Shown: positions 36,227 to 46,417 of the stretch, piece after piece
Layout of the letters: every line of letters begins with the position of its first letter
Numbering within the stretch: the first letter of the stretch is position 1
DNA from: a bacterium 1xD42-87
Lineage (GTDB): Bacteria; Bacillota; Clostridia; Lachnospirales; Lachnospiraceae
Reading direction: 5' to 3'
NCBI GenBank assembly: GCA_003611805.1
Contig: RAYM01000040.1
Location: 1-64,000, forward strand
DNA length: 64,000 nt
The notes under the pieces: model-generated
Seen by the model: the letters and a program-made list of their open reading frames with translations, nothing else
The model's database searches: none
Told to the model about the DNA's origin: nothing
Made by a program: the position numbers and the translations under genes

Positions 36227-36847
36227 ATGGCAAACGTATCTGTTTACAATATGGAAGGCAAAGAAGTCGGCAAGATGGACTTAAACGATGCGGTGTTTGG
36301 TGTCGAGATCAATGAACATCTTGTGCACATGGCAGTCGTTCAGAATCTTGCGAATAAGCGTCAGGGCACGCAGAAGGCAAAGACCCGTTCGGAGGTTTCC
36401 GGCGGCGGCAGAAAGCCCTGGAGACAGAAGGGCACGGGTCATGCGAGACAGGGTTCGACCAGAGCGCCCCAGTGGAAAGGCGGCGGCGTTGTGTTTGCTC
36501 CCACGCCCAGAGATTATTCCTTCAAATTGAACAAGAAGGAGAAGAGGGCAGCGCTCAAATCGGTTCTGACAAGCAGAGTGCAGGACAACAAACTGATCGT
36601 ACTTGATGAGTTGAAGTTTGACGCGATCAAGACAAAAGATTTCAAGAAAGTTATGGATAACTTAAAAGTGGAGAAGGCGATGGTAGTGATCGGCGGGCAG
36701 GATGAGACCGTGATTCTTTCCGCGAGAAACCTTCCCACAGTCAACACGGCGGTGGCTGAGAATATCAACGTGTATGACATCCTTAAGGGCGATACACTGG
36801 TGCTCACCAAGGATGCAGTAGCTAAGATCGAGGAGGTGTTTGCATAA
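36227..36847 (+). CDS. rplD: 50S ribosomal protein L4
   Basis: This 206-aa 50S protein lines the exit tunnel; the extended loop is seen in [20 protein letters not shown]. In some bacteria L4 represses its own operon through the leader. Its stop overlaps the rplW start (ATAATGG), so the two are coupled. Confidence 0.97.
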   Translation: MANVSVYNMEGKEVGKMDLNDAVFGVEINEHLVHMAVVQNLANKRQGTQKAKTRSEVSGGGRKPWRQKGTGHARQGSTRAPQWKGGGVVFAPTPRDYSFKLNKKEKRAALKSVLTSRVQDNKLIVLDELKFDAIKTKDFKKVMDNLKVEKAMVVIGGQDETVILSARNLPTVNTAVAENINVYDILKGDTLVLTKDAVAKIEEVFA

Positions 36848-37146
36848 TGGCAGCGATTCAGTATTATGATGTGATCCTCAAACCTGTGATTACCGAGAAG
36901 AGTATGGCGGGCATGGGAGATAAGAAGTACACCTTCTTAGTTCATCCGGAGGCAAACAAGACACAGATCAAAGAAGCTGTGGAGAAGATGTTCGAAGGCG
37001 CGAAGGTGGCTAAGGTTAACACCATGAATCAGGTGGGCAAGACAAAGAGACGCGGCATGGTTTACGGCAAGACCGCCAAGACCAAGAAAGCGATCGTACA
37101 GCTTACCGAGGACAGCAAGGATATCGAGATTTTTGCAGGACTCTAA
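36847..37146 (+). CDS. rplW: 50S ribosomal protein L23
   Basis: This 99-aa protein at the tunnel exit docks SRP and trigger factor. Conserved [13 protein letters not shown] and a beta-loop [15 protein letters not shown] are visible. Its start overlaps rplD. A repeat element fills much of the following 102-bp gap. Confidence 0.96.
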   Translation: MAAIQYYDVILKPVITEKSMAGMGDKKYTFLVHPEANKTQIKEAVEKMFEGAKVAKVNTMNQVGKTKRRGMVYGKTAKTKKAIVQLTEDSKDIEIFAGL

Positions 37147-37150
37147 AAAA

Positions 37151-37208
37151 CCGAAGAGAATTTCTAAGGCGTCTGGGAAACGCCGCCTAAGAAATTCTAC
37201 AGCTTTGG
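37151..37208. repeat. ribosomal-operon palindromic element, copy A
   Basis: Inner arms GAATTTCTAAGGCG and CGCCGCCTAAGAAATTC, with outer stem CCGAAG/CTTTGG. Lies between rplW and rplB. First of five related copies. Confidence 0.9.
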
Positions 37209-37248
37209 TTTGGTATATGAAAGTATTAAGAAAAGGAGATAAGAGATC

Positions 37249-38091
37249 ATGGCAATCAAGACATATAACCCATATACACCGTCGAGACGTAACATGACCG
37301 GTTCTGATTTCAGCGAGATCACGAAGAAAACTCCTGAGAAAGCGCTCTGCACATCCCTTAAGAAGAATGCAGGCCGCAATAACCAGGGTAAGATCACGGT
37401 GAGACACCATGGCGGCGGAAACAGAAGATTATACAGAAACGTTGATTTTAAGAGGAATAAGGACGGCATCAGCGCAAAGGTGATCGGTATCGAGTACGAT
37501 CCCAACAGAACGGCAAACATCGCGCTGATCTGCTATGAGGATGGTGAGAAGGCATACATCCTCGCACCGGATGGATTGAAGGACGGCATGAAAGTTATGA
37601 ACGGACCTGAGGCAGAAATCAGAGTGGGCAACTGCTTACCCCTGTCTGAGATTCCGGTAGGTACACTGGTACACAACATTGAGCTGTATCCCGGCAAGGG
37701 CGGTCAGCTGGTCCGCTCCGCGGGCAACAGTGCGCAGCTGATGGCTAAGGAAGGCAAGTATGCGACATTGAGACTTCCCTCCGGCGAAATGAGAATGGTT
37801 CCGCTGGTATGCAGAGCATCCATCGGCACGGTTGGCAACACCGACCACAACCTGATTAAGATCGGTAAGGCGGGTCGTAAGCGGCACATGGGCGTTCGCC
37901 CTACAGTCCGTGGTTCCGTTATGAACCCGAACGATCACCCGCATGGCGGCGGTGAGGGACGCGCTCCGATTGGACGCCCGGGTCCGTGTACACCTTGGGG
38001 TAAACCGGCGCTCGGTCTTAAGACCCGTAAGAAAAAGAAAGCTTCCAATAAGCTGATTGTGAGAAGAAGAGACGGCAGAGCCATCAAATAG
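37249..38091 (+). CDS. rplB: 50S ribosomal protein L2
   Basis: This 280-aa protein supports subunit joining and peptidyl transfer. It keeps the C-terminal conserved segment [20 protein letters not shown], including the histidine region needed for activity, and the basic tail [34 protein letters not shown] precedes it. Confidence 0.97.
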   Translation: MAIKTYNPYTPSRRNMTGSDFSEITKKTPEKALCTSLKKNAGRNNQGKITVRHHGGGNRRLYRNVDFKRNKDGISAKVIGIEYDPNRTANIALICYEDGEKAYILAPDGLKDGMKVMNGPEAEIRVGNCLPLSEIPVGTLVHNIELYPGKGGQLVRSAGNSAQLMAKEGKYATLRLPSGEMRMVPLVCRASIGTVGNTDHNLIKIGKAGRKRHMGVRPTVRGSVMNPNDHPHGGGEGRAPIGRPGPCTPWGKPALGLKTRKKKKASNKLIVRRRDGRAIK

Positions 38092-38095
38092 CAAA

Positions 38096-38152
38096 CCGAA
38101 GAGAATTTCTAAGGAGCCAGAAGACGCCGCCTAAGAAATTCTATAGCTTCGG
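38096..38152. repeat. ribosomal-operon palindromic element, copy B
   Basis: Inner arms as copy A, with outer stem CCGAAG/CTTCGG. A separate perfect 11-bp hairpin (GGAAGAATTGC/GCAATTCTTCC, 38155-38184) follows directly. Confidence 0.9.
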
Positions 38153-38154
38153 TT

Positions 38155-38184
38155 GGAAGAATTGCAAAGGACAGCAATTCTTCC
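38155..38184. repeat. perfect 11-bp hairpin before rpsS
   Basis: GGAAGAATTGC, loop AAAGGACA, GCAATTCTTCC. Belongs to the loosely related GAGAAT-type hairpins seen in other gaps of this operon. Confidence 0.75.
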
Positions 38185-38224
38185 GGGATTGAGATAAAAT
38201 AGAAATAATATAGGAGGATAGATC

Positions 38225-38506
38225 ATGGCAAGATCATTGAAAAAAGGACCGTTTGCGGATGCGAGCTTACTGAAAAAAGTAGATGCTATGAATGCGTCGG
38301 GACAGAAGCAGGTTATCAAGACCTGGTCCCGCCGGTCTACGATTTTCCCTTCTTTCGTAGGACACACCTTCGCGGTGCATGACGGAAGAAAGCACGTGCC
38401 GGTATATGTTACAGAGGATATGGTTGGACACAAACTCGGTGAGTTCGTAGCGACCAGAACTTATAGAGGACATGATAAGGACGAGAGAAAGTCCAAAGTT
38501 CGCTAA
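38225..38506 (+). CDS. rpsS: 30S ribosomal protein S19
   Basis: This 93-aa head protein contacts S13 and tRNA. It starts [19 protein letters not shown] and ends with the conserved [33 protein letters not shown] site. Confidence 0.97.
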   Translation: MARSLKKGPFADASLLKKVDAMNASGQKQVIKTWSRRSTIFPSFVGHTFAVHDGRKHVPVYVTEDMVGHKLGEFVATRTYRGHDKDERKSKVR

Positions 38507-38527
38507 TTTGAAAGGAGGCTTCAATCT

Positions 38528-38932
38528 ATGGCTAAAGGACATAGATCCCAGATAAAGAGAGAGAGAAACGCGAACAAGGATGTCAGACCTTCAGCGAAGC
38601 TGTCTTACGCGCGTGTGTCTGTACAGAAAGCTTGTTTCGTGTTAGATGCGATCAGGGGGAAGGATGTCGAGACAGCGCTCGGAATCCTTGCATATAATCC
38701 TAGATATGCATCCAGCATCATCAAAAAGCTGCTGGAGTCGGCGATCGCAAACGCCGAGTACAAATACAGTCAGGACCCTACAAAGTATCCGAATCCGGAA
38801 AATCTTTATATAGCGGAGTGCTATGCAAATAAAGGACCTACCATGAAGCGGATTCAGCCCAGAGCACAGGGCAGGGCTTACAGGATTGAGAAGAGAATGA
38901 GTCATATCACGATCGTTCTCGATGCAAGATAG
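38528..38932 (+). CDS. rplV: 50S ribosomal protein L22
   Basis: This 134-aa tunnel protein has the conserved beta-hairpin GPTMKRIQPRAQGRAYRIEK, where macrolide-resistance changes occur in other species. The N terminus is about 18 residues longer than the shortest homologues (MAKGHRSQIKRERNANKDVR). AAAGGAGGCTTCAATCT precedes it. Confidence 0.96.
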   Translation: MAKGHRSQIKRERNANKDVRPSAKLSYARVSVQKACFVLDAIRGKDVETALGILAYNPRYASSIIKKLLESAIANAEYKYSQDPTKYPNPENLYIAECYANKGPTMKRIQPRAQGRAYRIEKRMSHITIVLDAR

Positions 38933-38956
38933 GATCAGATTAGGAAGGAGAACAAC

Positions 38957-39613
38957 ATGGGACAGAAAGTTAATCCGCACGGATTGAGAGTCGGTATCAT
39001 CAAGGATTGGGATTCCAAGTGGTACGCTGACGGAGAGTTTGCTGACTTTTTAGTAGAAGATTACAATATCAGAGAATATTTAAAGAAGAAGTTATACAGT
39101 GCAGGCATCTCTAAGATTGAGATCGAGAGAGCGTCCGACAGAGTGAAGGTTATCATCTACACGGCAAAGCCCGGCGTTGTAATCGGTAAGGGCGGTGCAG
39201 AGATCGAGGTGACCAAGAAAGAACTTTCCAAGATGACAGGCAAGAAGGTTCTTGTGGACATCAAGGAGATCAAGAGACCAGACAAGGATGCGCAGCTTGT
39301 TGCGGAGAACATCGCACAGCAGCTTGAGAACCGTGTGTCTTTCAGACGCGCAATGAAGTCATGTATGGGTCGCACCATGAAGGCGGGCGCGGAAGGTATC
39401 AAGGCAGCCGTTTCCGGACGTCTCGGTGGCGCGGATATTGCGCGCAGTGAGTTCTACAGCGAGGGCACTATTCCGCTGCAGACATTGAGAGCAGATATTG
39501 ACTATGGTTTTGCCGAGGCAGATACCACTTACGGTAAGCTCGGCGTAAAGGTATGGATTTACAAAGGCGAGGTACTTCCGACTAAATCTGACAAGGAAGG
39601 GAGCGATAAATAA
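38957..39613 (+). CDS. rpsC: 30S ribosomal protein S3
   Basis: This 218-aa protein at the mRNA entry site has a KH domain with the GxxG loop in [12 protein letters not shown], and the C-terminal signature [17 protein letters not shown]. Its stop overlaps the rplP start region. Confidence 0.97.
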   Translation: MGQKVNPHGLRVGIIKDWDSKWYADGEFADFLVEDYNIREYLKKKLYSAGISKIEIERASDRVKVIIYTAKPGVVIGKGGAEIEVTKKELSKMTGKKVLVDIKEIKRPDKDAQLVAENIAQQLENRVSFRRAMKSCMGRTMKAGAEGIKAAVSGRLGGADIARSEFYSEGTIPLQTLRADIDYGFAEADTTYGKLGVKVWIYKGEVLPTKSDKEGSDK

Positions 39614-40050
39614 TGTTAATGCCAAAAAGAGTAAAACGTCGTAAACAGTTCCGTGGTTCCATGGCGGGTAAAGCGACCCGCGGCAACACGATTACCTACG
39701 GTGAGTATGGTATCGTGGCTTTGGAGCCCTGTTGGATTAAGTCCAATCAGATAGAGGCGGCACGTATCGCTATGACAAGATATATCAAGCGTGGCGGTAA
39801 GGTGTGGATCAAGATTTTCCCGGATAAGCCCGTTACTGCGAAGCCGGCAGAGACGCGTATGGGTTCCGGTAAGGGAACTTTGGAGTACTGGGTAGCAGTT
39901 GTTAAGCCCGGCCGCGTGATGTTCGAGATCGCCGGAGTGACTGAGGATGTGGCAAAAGAAGCGCTGCGTCTTGCAACCCATAAACTTCCCTGCAAATGTA
40001 AAATCGTTTCTAAAGCAGACTTGGAAGGCGGTGTAGCAAATGAAAACTAA
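39613..40050 (+). CDS. rplP: 50S ribosomal protein L16
   Basis: This 145-aa protein near the A site has the conserved start [15 protein letters not shown] and core [20 protein letters not shown]. It overlaps rpsC by 1 bp and rpmC by 11 bp, so translation is coupled. Confidence 0.97.
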   Translation: MLMPKRVKRRKQFRGSMAGKATRGNTITYGEYGIVALEPCWIKSNQIEAARIAMTRYIKRGGKVWIKIFPDKPVTAKPAETRMGSGKGTLEYWVAVVKPGRVMFEIAGVTEDVAKEALRLATHKLPCKCKIVSKADLEGGVANEN

Positions 40051-40246
40051 TAAATATGTGGAAGATTTAAATAAAAAATCAGATGCTGAATTAGCACAGG
40101 AGCTTGTAGATGCCAAGAAAGAACTTTTCAATTTGAGATTCCAGAACGCAACGAACCAGTTGGACAATACGGCGCGGATCAAAGAAGTGAGAAGGAATAT
40201 CGCCAGAATCCAAACGGTGATCACGCAGAAGGCTAAGACAGTATAA
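40040..40246 (+). CDS. rpmC: 50S ribosomal protein L29
   Basis: This 68-aa two-helix protein at the tunnel exit shows [20 protein letters not shown] and [15 protein letters not shown]. It overlaps rplP. Two small hairpins follow in the 80-bp gap (GATTTCGC/GCGAAATC at about 40285-40304). Confidence 0.95.
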   Translation: MKTNKYVEDLNKKSDAELAQELVDAKKELFNLRFQNATNQLDNTARIKEVRRNIARIQTVITQKAKTV

Positions 40247-40326
40247 TATGGCGAGAGCGTAAGAATTGCGAAGCGATTCTTATCGATTTCGCAATAGCGA
40301 AATCAGAGGAAGGAGAGATATCAATC

Positions 40327-40581
40327 GTGGAAAGAAATCTGAGAAAAACTCGTACCGGCAAGGTTACAAGCAATAAGATGGATAAGACCATTGTAGTTGC
40401 GATAGAAGATCACGTAAAGCATCCGCTTTACAAAAAGATTGTAAAGAAGACTTACAAGTTAAAGGCGCACGACGAGAACAATGAGTGCAGCATCGGCGAT
40501 ACCGTAAAGGTAATGGAGACCAGACCTCTGTCCAAGGATAAGAGATGGAGACTTGTAGAAATCGTTGAGAAAGTTAAGTGA
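40327..40581 (+). CDS. rpsQ: 30S ribosomal protein S17
   Basis: This 84-aa OB-fold protein starts with GTG ([20 protein letters not shown]), after AAGGAGAGATATCAATC. The conserved tail is [19 protein letters not shown]. Confidence 0.96.
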   Translation: MERNLRKTRTGKVTSNKMDKTIVVAIEDHVKHPLYKKIVKKTYKLKAHDENNECSIGDTVKVMETRPLSKDKRWRLVEIVEKVK

Positions 40582-40605
40582 TTTTTTTCGGAAGGAGAAG
40601 ATAGC

Positions 40606-40974
40606 ATGATTCAACAGGAAAGCAGATTGAAGGTTGCTGATAACACCGGTGCGAAAGAACTGTTGTGCATCAGGGTTATGGGCGGATCTACAAGAAGATA
40701 TGCGCGCATTGGTGATACGATCGTTGCTACGGTTAAAGATGCAACACCAGGCGGCGTTGTAAAAAAAGGCGATGTCGTGAAGGCTGTCGTTGTGCGCACC
40801 GTGAAGGGTGCAAGACGTAAGGATGGATCTTACATCAGATTTGACGAAAATGCTGCTGTTATCATCAAAGATGATAAGACTCCCAGAGGAACCCGTATTT
40901 TTGGACCAGTAGCAAGAGAGCTTCGTGATAAACAGTTTATGAAAATTGTTTCACTGGCTCCGGAAGTATTATAG
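40606..40974 (+). CDS. rplN: 50S ribosomal protein L14
   Basis: This 122-aa bridge protein starts [20 protein letters not shown] and contains [20 protein letters not shown]. Full length and highly conserved; it contacts RsfS and S12-side helices. Confidence 0.97.
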   Translation: MIQQESRLKVADNTGAKELLCIRVMGGSTRRYARIGDTIVATVKDATPGGVVKKGDVVKAVVVRTVKGARRKDGSYIRFDENAAVIIKDDKTPRGTRIFGPVARELRDKQFMKIVSLAPEVL

Positions 40975-40985
40975 GAGGTGCCGGT

Positions 40986-41297
40986 ATGTCAACGTTTAAG
41001 ATTAAGAAGGGTGATACCGTTAAGGTGATCGCCGGCAAGGATAAAGACAAAGAAGGCAAGGTTATTTCCGTAGACAGAAAGAACAACAAAGTTCTTGTGG
41101 AAGGCATTAACAAGATTACCAAGCATGAGAAGCCTTCAGTAGCGAATCAGAACGGCGGTATCGTTCAGAAGGAAGCTCCCATTGACGCTTCCAATGTGAT
41201 GTATGTGCACAAGGGCAAGGCGACCAGAATCGGTTTTAAGATCGAGAATGGCAAGAAAGTACGTTTCGCCAAGTCCACAGGCGATATCGTAGACTAA
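40986..41297 (+). CDS. rplX: 50S ribosomal protein L24
   Basis: This 103-aa assembly initiator has an N-terminal KOW motif (KKGDTVKVIAGKDKDKEGKV) and the loop NQNGGIVQKEAPID. AGGAGGTGCCGGT is only 11 bp after the rplN stop. Confidence 0.97.
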   Translation: MSTFKIKKGDTVKVIAGKDKDKEGKVISVDRKNNKVLVEGINKITKHEKPSVANQNGGIVQKEAPIDASNVMYVHKGKATRIGFKIENGKKVRFAKSTGDIVD

Positions 41298-41363
41298 ACG
41301 CCCTGTGAAGGCGCAGTCCTGATTTAAAGGAGAAAAAATATTTTTGAAAGGAGATCCATAAGC

Positions 41364-41906
41364 GTGAGTAGCAGACTTAAGGAAATGTATAAGAACGAGA
41401 TCGTAGATGCTATGATCAAAAAGTTTGGATATAAAAATGTCATGGAAGTTCCGAAGCTTGACAAGATCGTGATCAACATGGGCGTCGGTGAAGCGAAGGA
41501 GAACGCGAAGGTGCTGGAGTCGGCTGTGAGTGATATGGAGACCATTACCGGTCAGAAGGCGATTATCACAAAGGCAAAGCACTCCATCGCAAACTTCAAG
41601 ATCAGAGAGGGACAGTCAATTGGCTGTAAGACTACGCTTCGCGGCGACAAGATGTATGAGTTTTTGGACAGACTTGTAAATCTGGCTCTTCCCCGCGTGC
41701 GTGACTTCAGAGGCGTGAGCGCTAATTCCTTCGATGGCAGAGGCAACTACGCGCTCGGTATCAAGGAGCAGATCATTTTCCCTGAAATCGAGTACGATAA
41801 GGTTGATAAGGTGAGAGGTATGGATGTTATCGTCGTTACCACAGCCAAGACGGATGAAGAAGCCCGTGAGTTGTTGAGATTATTTAATATGCCATTCGCC
41901 AAATAG
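41364..41906 (+). CDS. rplE: 50S ribosomal protein L5
   Basis: This 180-aa 5S rRNA-binding protein starts with GTG after AAAGGAGATCC (11-nt spacing). Conserved parts are [16 protein letters not shown] and [20 protein letters not shown]. Confidence 0.96.
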   Translation: MSSRLKEMYKNEIVDAMIKKFGYKNVMEVPKLDKIVINMGVGEAKENAKVLESAVSDMETITGQKAIITKAKHSIANFKIREGQSIGCKTTLRGDKMYEFLDRLVNLALPRVRDFRGVSANSFDGRGNYALGIKEQIIFPEIEYDKVDKVRGMDVIVVTTAKTDEEARELLRLFNMPFAK

Positions 41907-41920
41907 AAGGAGGTAATTTC

Positions 41921-42106
41921 ATGGCTAAGACAGCAATGAAGATCAAACAGCAGCGCAAACCGAAATTCGCTGTGAGAGCGTATAACCGCTGCAAAATCTG
42001 TGGTCGTCCACATGCTTATTTGAGAAAGTACGGAATCTGCAGAATCTGCTTCCGTGAGTTAGCATATAAGGGACAGATTCCCGGCGTTAAGAAAGCCAGC
42101 TGGTAA
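41921..42106 (+). CDS. rpsN: 30S ribosomal protein S14, zinc-binding type
   Basis: This 61-aa protein is the short S14 form with two CxxC pairs ([25 protein letters not shown]), so it needs zinc. AGGAGGTAATTTC site. Repeat copy C follows directly. Confidence 0.96.
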   Translation: MAKTAMKIKQQRKPKFAVRAYNRCKICGRPHAYLRKYGICRICFRELAYKGQIPGVKKASW

Positions 42107-42107
42107 A

Positions 42108-42166
42108 AGCCAAAAGAATTTCTAAGGCGACTGGAAAACGCCGCCTAAGAAATACTATGTTTGGCT
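42108..42166. repeat. ribosomal-operon palindromic element, copy C
   Basis: Inner arms GAATTTCTAAGGCG and CGCCGCCTAAGAAAT, with outer stem AGCCAAA/TTTGGCT. A perfect 9-bp hairpin (CGAGTTTGC/GCAAACTCG) follows at about 42169-42189. Confidence 0.9.
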
Positions 42167-42235
42167 TGCGAGTTTGCAAAGCAAACTCGGGTGGCGAAAA
42201 GAATTTTTGGAAAATTAGGATTAGGAGGAAAAATC

Positions 42236-42637
42236 ATGACAATGAGCGATCCGATTGCAGATATGCTTACAAGAATCCGTAACGCAAACACTGCAAAGCA
42301 TGATACAGTAGATGTGCCCTCATCCAAGATGAAGCTGGCTATCGCGCAGATTCTCTTAGAGGAAGGGTATATCAGAAAATTTGATGTGATCGAGAACGGC
42401 AGCTTCAAGAACATCCATATTACCTTAAAGTATGGAGAGGACAAGAACGATAAGATCATTTCCGGCATTAAGAGAATTTCCAAGCCTGGTCTGCGCGTGT
42501 ATGCGGGTAAGGAAAATCTGCCCAGAGTGCTCGGGGGTCTTGGTGTGGCGATTATTTCCACAAACCAGGGTGTTGTGACCGATAAAAAGGCAAGAGAGCT
42601 TCAGGTGGGCGGCGAGGTATTAGCTTTCGTCTGGTAA
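42236..42637 (+). CDS. rpsH: 30S ribosomal protein S8
   Basis: This 133-aa 16S-binding protein starts [17 protein letters not shown] after TAGGAGGAAAAATC; the longer frame from 42161 reads through a repeat and is rejected. The conserved C-terminal segment is [20 protein letters not shown]. In some bacteria S8 represses the spc operon. Confidence 0.97.
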   Translation: MTMSDPIADMLTRIRNANTAKHDTVDVPSSKMKLAIAQILLEEGYIRKFDVIENGSFKNIHITLKYGEDKNDKIISGIKRISKPGLRVYAGKENLPRVLGGLGVAIISTNQGVVTDKKARELQVGGEVLAFVW

Positions 42638-42639
42638 CT

Positions 42640-42681
42640 GACCGAGCAAGCTCGGTCTGAAGAATGACTATGTCATTCTTC
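42640..42681. repeat. two consecutive perfect hairpins after rpsH
   Basis: GACCGAGC, AA, GCTCGGTC is followed by GAAGAATGAC, TAT, GTCATTCTTC. Neither has a T run. They precede repeat copy D in the 179-bp gap before rplF. Confidence 0.8.
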
Positions 42682-42692
42682 GCAGGTGAGAG

Positions 42693-42750
42693 AACCATAT
42701 AGAATTTCTAAGGCGTCAAAAACGCCGCCTAAGAAAATTTATGTTTGGTT
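42693..42750. repeat. ribosomal-operon palindromic element, copy D
   Basis: Inner arms GAATTTCTAAGGCG and CGCCGCCTAAGAAAATT, with outer stem AACCA/TGGTT. Confidence 0.9.
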
Positions 42751-42816
42751 TGCGAGGGTGCAAGCAGCCTCGGTAGAGCGAAAAGAAGTTTAACAAATAA
42801 AACAGGAGGTACGGGC

Positions 42817-43359
42817 ATGTCACGTATAGGAAGAATGCCAATCGCGATCCCCGCAGGTGTGACTGTGGAGGTTGCAGAAAATAATAAAGTGACTGTAAAA
42901 GGTCCCAAGGGAACGCTTGAGAGAATGCTTCCCGTAGAGATGGAAATTAAGGTGGAAGGTGATCAGGTTCTGGTTTCCAGACCTAACGATCTGAAAAAGA
43001 TGAAATCCTTCCATGGCTTGACAAGAACACTGATTCATAACATGGTAGTCGGTGTGACAGACGGCTTCGAGAAGAAGCTGGAGGTAAACGGCGTTGGTTA
43101 CAGGGCAGCTAAATCCGGCAAGAAGCTGACGCTCAACTTAGGATACTCCCACCCCGTAGAGATGACAGACCCTGAGGGCATCGAGACAGTTGTGGATGGA
43201 CAGAATCTGATCATCGTCAAGGGCATCGATAAAGAAAAAGTAGGTCAGTTTGCGGCTGAAATCAGAGACAAGAGACGTCCTGAGCCTTATAAGGGCAAGG
43301 GCATCAAGTATGCTGATGAAACGATCAGACGTAAAGTTGGTAAGACCGGTAAGAAATAA
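42817..43359 (+). CDS. rplF: 50S ribosomal protein L6
   Basis: This 180-aa protein starts [19 protein letters not shown] after AGGAGGTACGGGC and has the C-terminal signature [20 protein letters not shown]. The 72-nt upstream extension (from 42745) covers a repeat region and is not used. Confidence 0.97.
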   Translation: MSRIGRMPIAIPAGVTVEVAENNKVTVKGPKGTLERMLPVEMEIKVEGDQVLVSRPNDLKKMKSFHGLTRTLIHNMVVGVTDGFEKKLEVNGVGYRAAKSGKKLTLNLGYSHPVEMTDPEGIETVVDGQNLIIVKGIDKEKVGQFAAEIRDKRRPEPYKGKGIKYADETIRRKVGKTGKK

Positions 43360-43373
43360 CAGATAAGGAGAGT

Positions 43374-43748
43374 ATGGAAATGGTTAAGAAAGAATCGAGA
43401 CAAAAAGTTCGCGTAAAGAAACATAACAGAATGCGTAACCGTTTCAGCGGCACCGCTGAGAGACCGCGTCTGGCTGTGTTCAGAAGCAATAATCATATGT
43501 ATGCTCAAATTATTGACGATACGGTGGGAAATACTTTAGTCGCTGCATCTACTCTGGAGAAGAGCGTGGGCGGTGAGCTTAAGAAGACCAATGACATTGA
43601 GGCGGCAGCATATGTAGGAACAGTGATCGCTAAGAGAGCAATTGAGAAAGGCATTAAGACCGTTGTATTTGACAGAGGCGGTTTCATATACCAGGGTAAG
43701 ATTGCAGCATTAGCGGACGCAGCCAGAGAAGCTGGCTTAGAATTCTAG
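43374..43748 (+). CDS. rplR: 50S ribosomal protein L18
   Basis: This 124-aa 5S rRNA-binding protein shows [20 protein letters not shown] and [20 protein letters not shown]. Two starts are possible: ATG 43374 and ATG 43380. The AAGGAGAG site is spaced better for 43380, so the true N terminus may be two residues shorter. Confidence 0.95.
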   Translation: MEMVKKESRQKVRVKKHNRMRNRFSGTAERPRLAVFRSNNHMYAQIIDDTVGNTLVAASTLEKSVGGELKKTNDIEAAAYVGTVIAKRAIEKGIKTVVFDRGGFIYQGKIAALADAAREAGLEF

Positions 43749-43768
43749 GAAGGGAGAAAGAAGATCAC

Positions 43769-44278
43769 ATGAGACGTACAATCATTGACGTAAGTCAGTT
43801 AGAACTCACTGAGAAAGTTGTGACAATCAAGCGTGTAACCAAGGTTGTCAAGGGTGGTCGTAACATGCGTTTCACGGCGCTTGTGGTAGTCGGCGACGGT
43901 AACGGCCATGTTGGCGCAGGCCTCGGTAAAGCGACTGAAATCCCTGAAGCGATTCGCAAAGGCAAGGAAGATGCGATCAAGAATCTGGTTTGCGTTGCGC
44001 TGGATGAAAAGAACAGTATCACACATGATTTTGTCGGAAAATTCGGCTCTGCATCCGTTTTGCTGAAACGGGCTCCGGAAGGTACCGGTATCATTGCGGG
44101 AGGTCCTGCGCGTATAGTTTGCGAGCTCGCGGGCATCAAGAATATCCGAACAAAGTCCCTGGGGTCCAACAATAAGCAGAACGTAGTCTTAGCTACGATT
44201 ATGGGCTTAAGCCAGTTAAAGACTCCTGAGGAAGTGGCTAAAAACCGTGGAAAATCCGTAGAAGAGATCCGCGCATAA
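43769..44278 (+). CDS. rpsE: 30S ribosomal protein S5
   Basis: This 169-aa protein has the dsRBD-like N domain with the spectinomycin-site loop [20 protein letters not shown] and the C-domain segment [19 protein letters not shown]. The start follows AAGGGAGAAAGAAGATCAC. Confidence 0.97.
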   Translation: MRRTIIDVSQLELTEKVVTIKRVTKVVKGGRNMRFTALVVVGDGNGHVGAGLGKATEIPEAIRKGKEDAIKNLVCVALDEKNSITHDFVGKFGSASVLLKRAPEGTGIIAGGPARIVCELAGIKNIRTKSLGSNNKQNVVLATIMGLSQLKTPEEVAKNRGKSVEEIRA

Positions 44279-44280
44279 CC

Positions 44281-44337
44281 GTGCGAAACATAAAAGCGTG
44301 TTTCGCACTGGAGAATGCCGAAAAGAAGGCATTCTCC
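44281..44337. repeat. two perfect 10-bp hairpins between rpsE and rpmD
   Basis: GTGCGAAACA/TGTTTCGCAC (44281-44308) and GGAGAATGCC/GGCATTCTCC (44310-44337). The second has the same arms as the terminator-like hairpin at 63497. Confidence 0.85.
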
Positions 44338-44377
44338 GCATGGATTCAAAGTTTTACTAAGATCAGGAGGTATTAAA

Positions 44378-44563
44378 ATGGCAGATAAAAAGTTGAAGAT
44401 CACATTAGTCAGATCTGTAATCGGCCAGGTGCCCAAGGCTCGCGCGACAGTAGCGGCTATGGGACTTCGCAAGCTCAATCAGACAGTGGAACTGCCTGAC
44501 AATGCGGCGACCAGAGGCCAGATTCAGAGAGTAAGACATATGGTCAAAGTGGAAGAGGCATAA
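44378..44563 (+). CDS. rpmD: 50S ribosomal protein L30
   Basis: This 61-aa protein, MADKKLKITLVRSVIGQVPK onward, follows AGGAGGTATTAAA. The longer frame from 44315 begins inside a hairpin. Last but one small gene before secY. Confidence 0.95.
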   Translation: MADKKLKITLVRSVIGQVPKARATVAAMGLRKLNQTVELPDNAATRGQIQRVRHMVKVEEA

Positions 44564-44577
44564 AGGAGGTGTGATAG

Positions 44578-45018
44578 ATGGAATTATCGAATTTAAGACC
44601 TGCGAAGGGTTCCGTGCACAGCGATAATTTTAGAAGGGGTCGTGGACACGGATCCGGAAACGGCAAGACGGCCGGTAAGGGCCATAAGGGTCAGAAGGCT
44701 CGTTCCGGTGCGCCCAGACCGGGCTTCGAGGGTGGTCAGATGCCCCTGTACAGACGTCTCCCCAAGAGAGGCTTTACCAACAGAAATACCAAAGAGATCG
44801 TTGCTCTTAACCTGAGCGTTCTTGAGGTATTTGACAACGGTGCGACGGTTGATGTAGATGCGTTGATCGAAAAAGGAATCGTAAAGAATCCCCGTGATGG
44901 TGTGAAGATCCTTGGAAACGGAGAACTCACTAAGAAGCTCGACGTGAAGGTAAATGCCTTCAGTGCGTCCGCAAAGGAGAAAATCGAGGCACTTGGTGGA
45001 ACAGCAGAGGTGATCTAA
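44578..45018 (+). CDS. rplO: 50S ribosomal protein L15
   Basis: This 146-aa late-assembly protein has the glycine-rich N-terminal arm ([20 protein letters not shown]) and the core [18 protein letters not shown]. Its stop overlaps the secY start (TAATG), which couples them. Confidence 0.97.
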   Translation: MELSNLRPAKGSVHSDNFRRGRGHGSGNGKTAGKGHKGQKARSGAPRPGFEGGQMPLYRRLPKRGFTNRNTKEIVALNLSVLEVFDNGATVDVDALIEKGIVKNPRDGVKILGNGELTKKLDVKVNAFSASAKEKIEALGGTAEVI

Positions 45019-46331
45019 TGTTTACAACCTTAAAAAATGCATTTAAGATCAAGGAGATCAGAAGAAAAGTTTTCTTCACGTTTCTCATGCTGGTTGTGAT
45101 CCGTCTCGGGTCACAGCTGCCCGTGCCGGGTGTGGACAGGACCTATTTTGCGAGATGGTTCGAGAGCCAGACCGGCGACGCATTTAATTTCTTTGATGCT
45201 TTTACGGGTGGATCTTTCCTGAATATGTCCGTGCTGGCGCTGAACATTACGCCGTACATCACATCTTCCATCATCATGCAGCTGATGACGATAGCGATTC
45301 CGAAGCTGGAGGAGATGCAGAGGGACGGTGCGGACGGACGGAAGAAGATCGCATCCATCACGAGATATGTGACAGTTGCGCTTGCACTGATTGAGTCCGG
45401 CGTTATGGCGATCGGTTTTGGGCGGCAGGGTCTGCTTGAAACCTATAATGTGATGAATGTCATTACAGTAATAGCGGCGCTTACGGCAGGCAGTGCGTTT
45501 CTGATGTGGATTGGAGAGCGGATTACGGAGAACGGCGTCGGCAACGGTATTTCCATCGTGCTGACAATCAATATTCTCTCCCGTATGCCGCAGGATATCG
45601 CACAGCTCTTTGAGCAGTTTGTGATCGGAAGGTCTATCGCCAAGGGCGTGGTTGCCGCGATCATTATTATCGCGATCATTGTACTGATGGTAGTGCTCGT
45701 TATCGTCTTAAATGATGGTGTGCGCAAGATTCCGGTACAGTATGCGAAAAAGGTACAGGGCAGAAAGATGGTGGGCGGACAGACAACAAATATTCCGCTT
45801 AAGGTTAATACCTCGGGCGTTATCCCCGTTATCTTTGCGTCGTCCCTGATGCAGCTTCCAGTGGTGATCTGTTCCCTGTTTAATGTGAACGGAACCGGTT
45901 TCTGGGGAGAGATCCTCAAGGGACTTAACTCCAATTACTGGTGTAATCCGGAGCATCTCGTTTATTCAATTGGTCTGGTGGTGTATATTGTACTGGTAAT
46001 ATTCTTTGCATACTTTTATACATCCATTACCTTTAACCCGATGGAGATTGCGGATAACATGAAAAGACAGGGCGGATTTATTCCGGGTATCAGACCCGGT
46101 AAGCCTACCAGCGACTATCTGACAAAGATTCTGAACTATATCGTGTTTATCGGAGCGATTGGTCTTACTATCGTATGTGTGGTGCCGTACTTCTTTAACG
46201 GGGTATTCGGCGCTCAGGTATCCTTCGGCGGGACCAGCCTGATCATTATTGTCAGCGTTGTACTGGAGACGGTTAAGCAGGTTGAGTCACAGATGCTTGT
46301 CCGTAACTATAAAGGTTTTTTAAACGACTAA
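45018..46331 (+). CDS. secY: preprotein translocase subunit SecY
   Basis: This 437-aa, ten-span channel protein of the Sec translocon shows LVVIRLGSQLPVPGVD, the segment ALNITPYITSSIIMQLM, and GFIPGIRPGKPTSDYLTKIL in the cytoplasmic loop. It exports proteins such as the lipoproteins in this window. Conventional position after rplO. Confidence 0.97.
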   Translation: MFTTLKNAFKIKEIRRKVFFTFLMLVVIRLGSQLPVPGVDRTYFARWFESQTGDAFNFFDAFTGGSFLNMSVLALNITPYITSSIIMQLMTIAIPKLEEMQRDGADGRKKIASITRYVTVALALIESGVMAIGFGRQGLLETYNVMNVITVIAALTAGSAFLMWIGERITENGVGNGISIVLTINILSRMPQDIAQLFEQFVIGRSIAKGVVAAIIIIAIIVLMVVLVIVLNDGVRKIPVQYAKKVQGRKMVGGQTTNIPLKVNTSGVIPVIFASSLMQLPVVICSLFNVNGTGFWGEILKGLNSNYWCNPEHLVYSIGLVVYIVLVIFFAYFYTSITFNPMEIADNMKRQGGFIPGIRPGKPTSDYLTKILNYIVFIGAIGLTIVCVVPYFFNGVFGAQVSFGGTSLIIIVSVVLETVKQVESQMLVRNYKGFLND

Positions 46332-46417
46332 TCAAAGATAAGACTGGTAGGGACGGCGGAACATTGGCACGTCCCTTACCTTGCGTCTGTATGTTTAGGG
46401 AAAGGAATAAAAACGAA

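Noticed and set aside
45443..45934. Long antisense frames across secY, adk, rpoA and other ribosomal genes
   Set aside because: Shadows of strongly biased codons in highly conserved genes; no start sites of their own.
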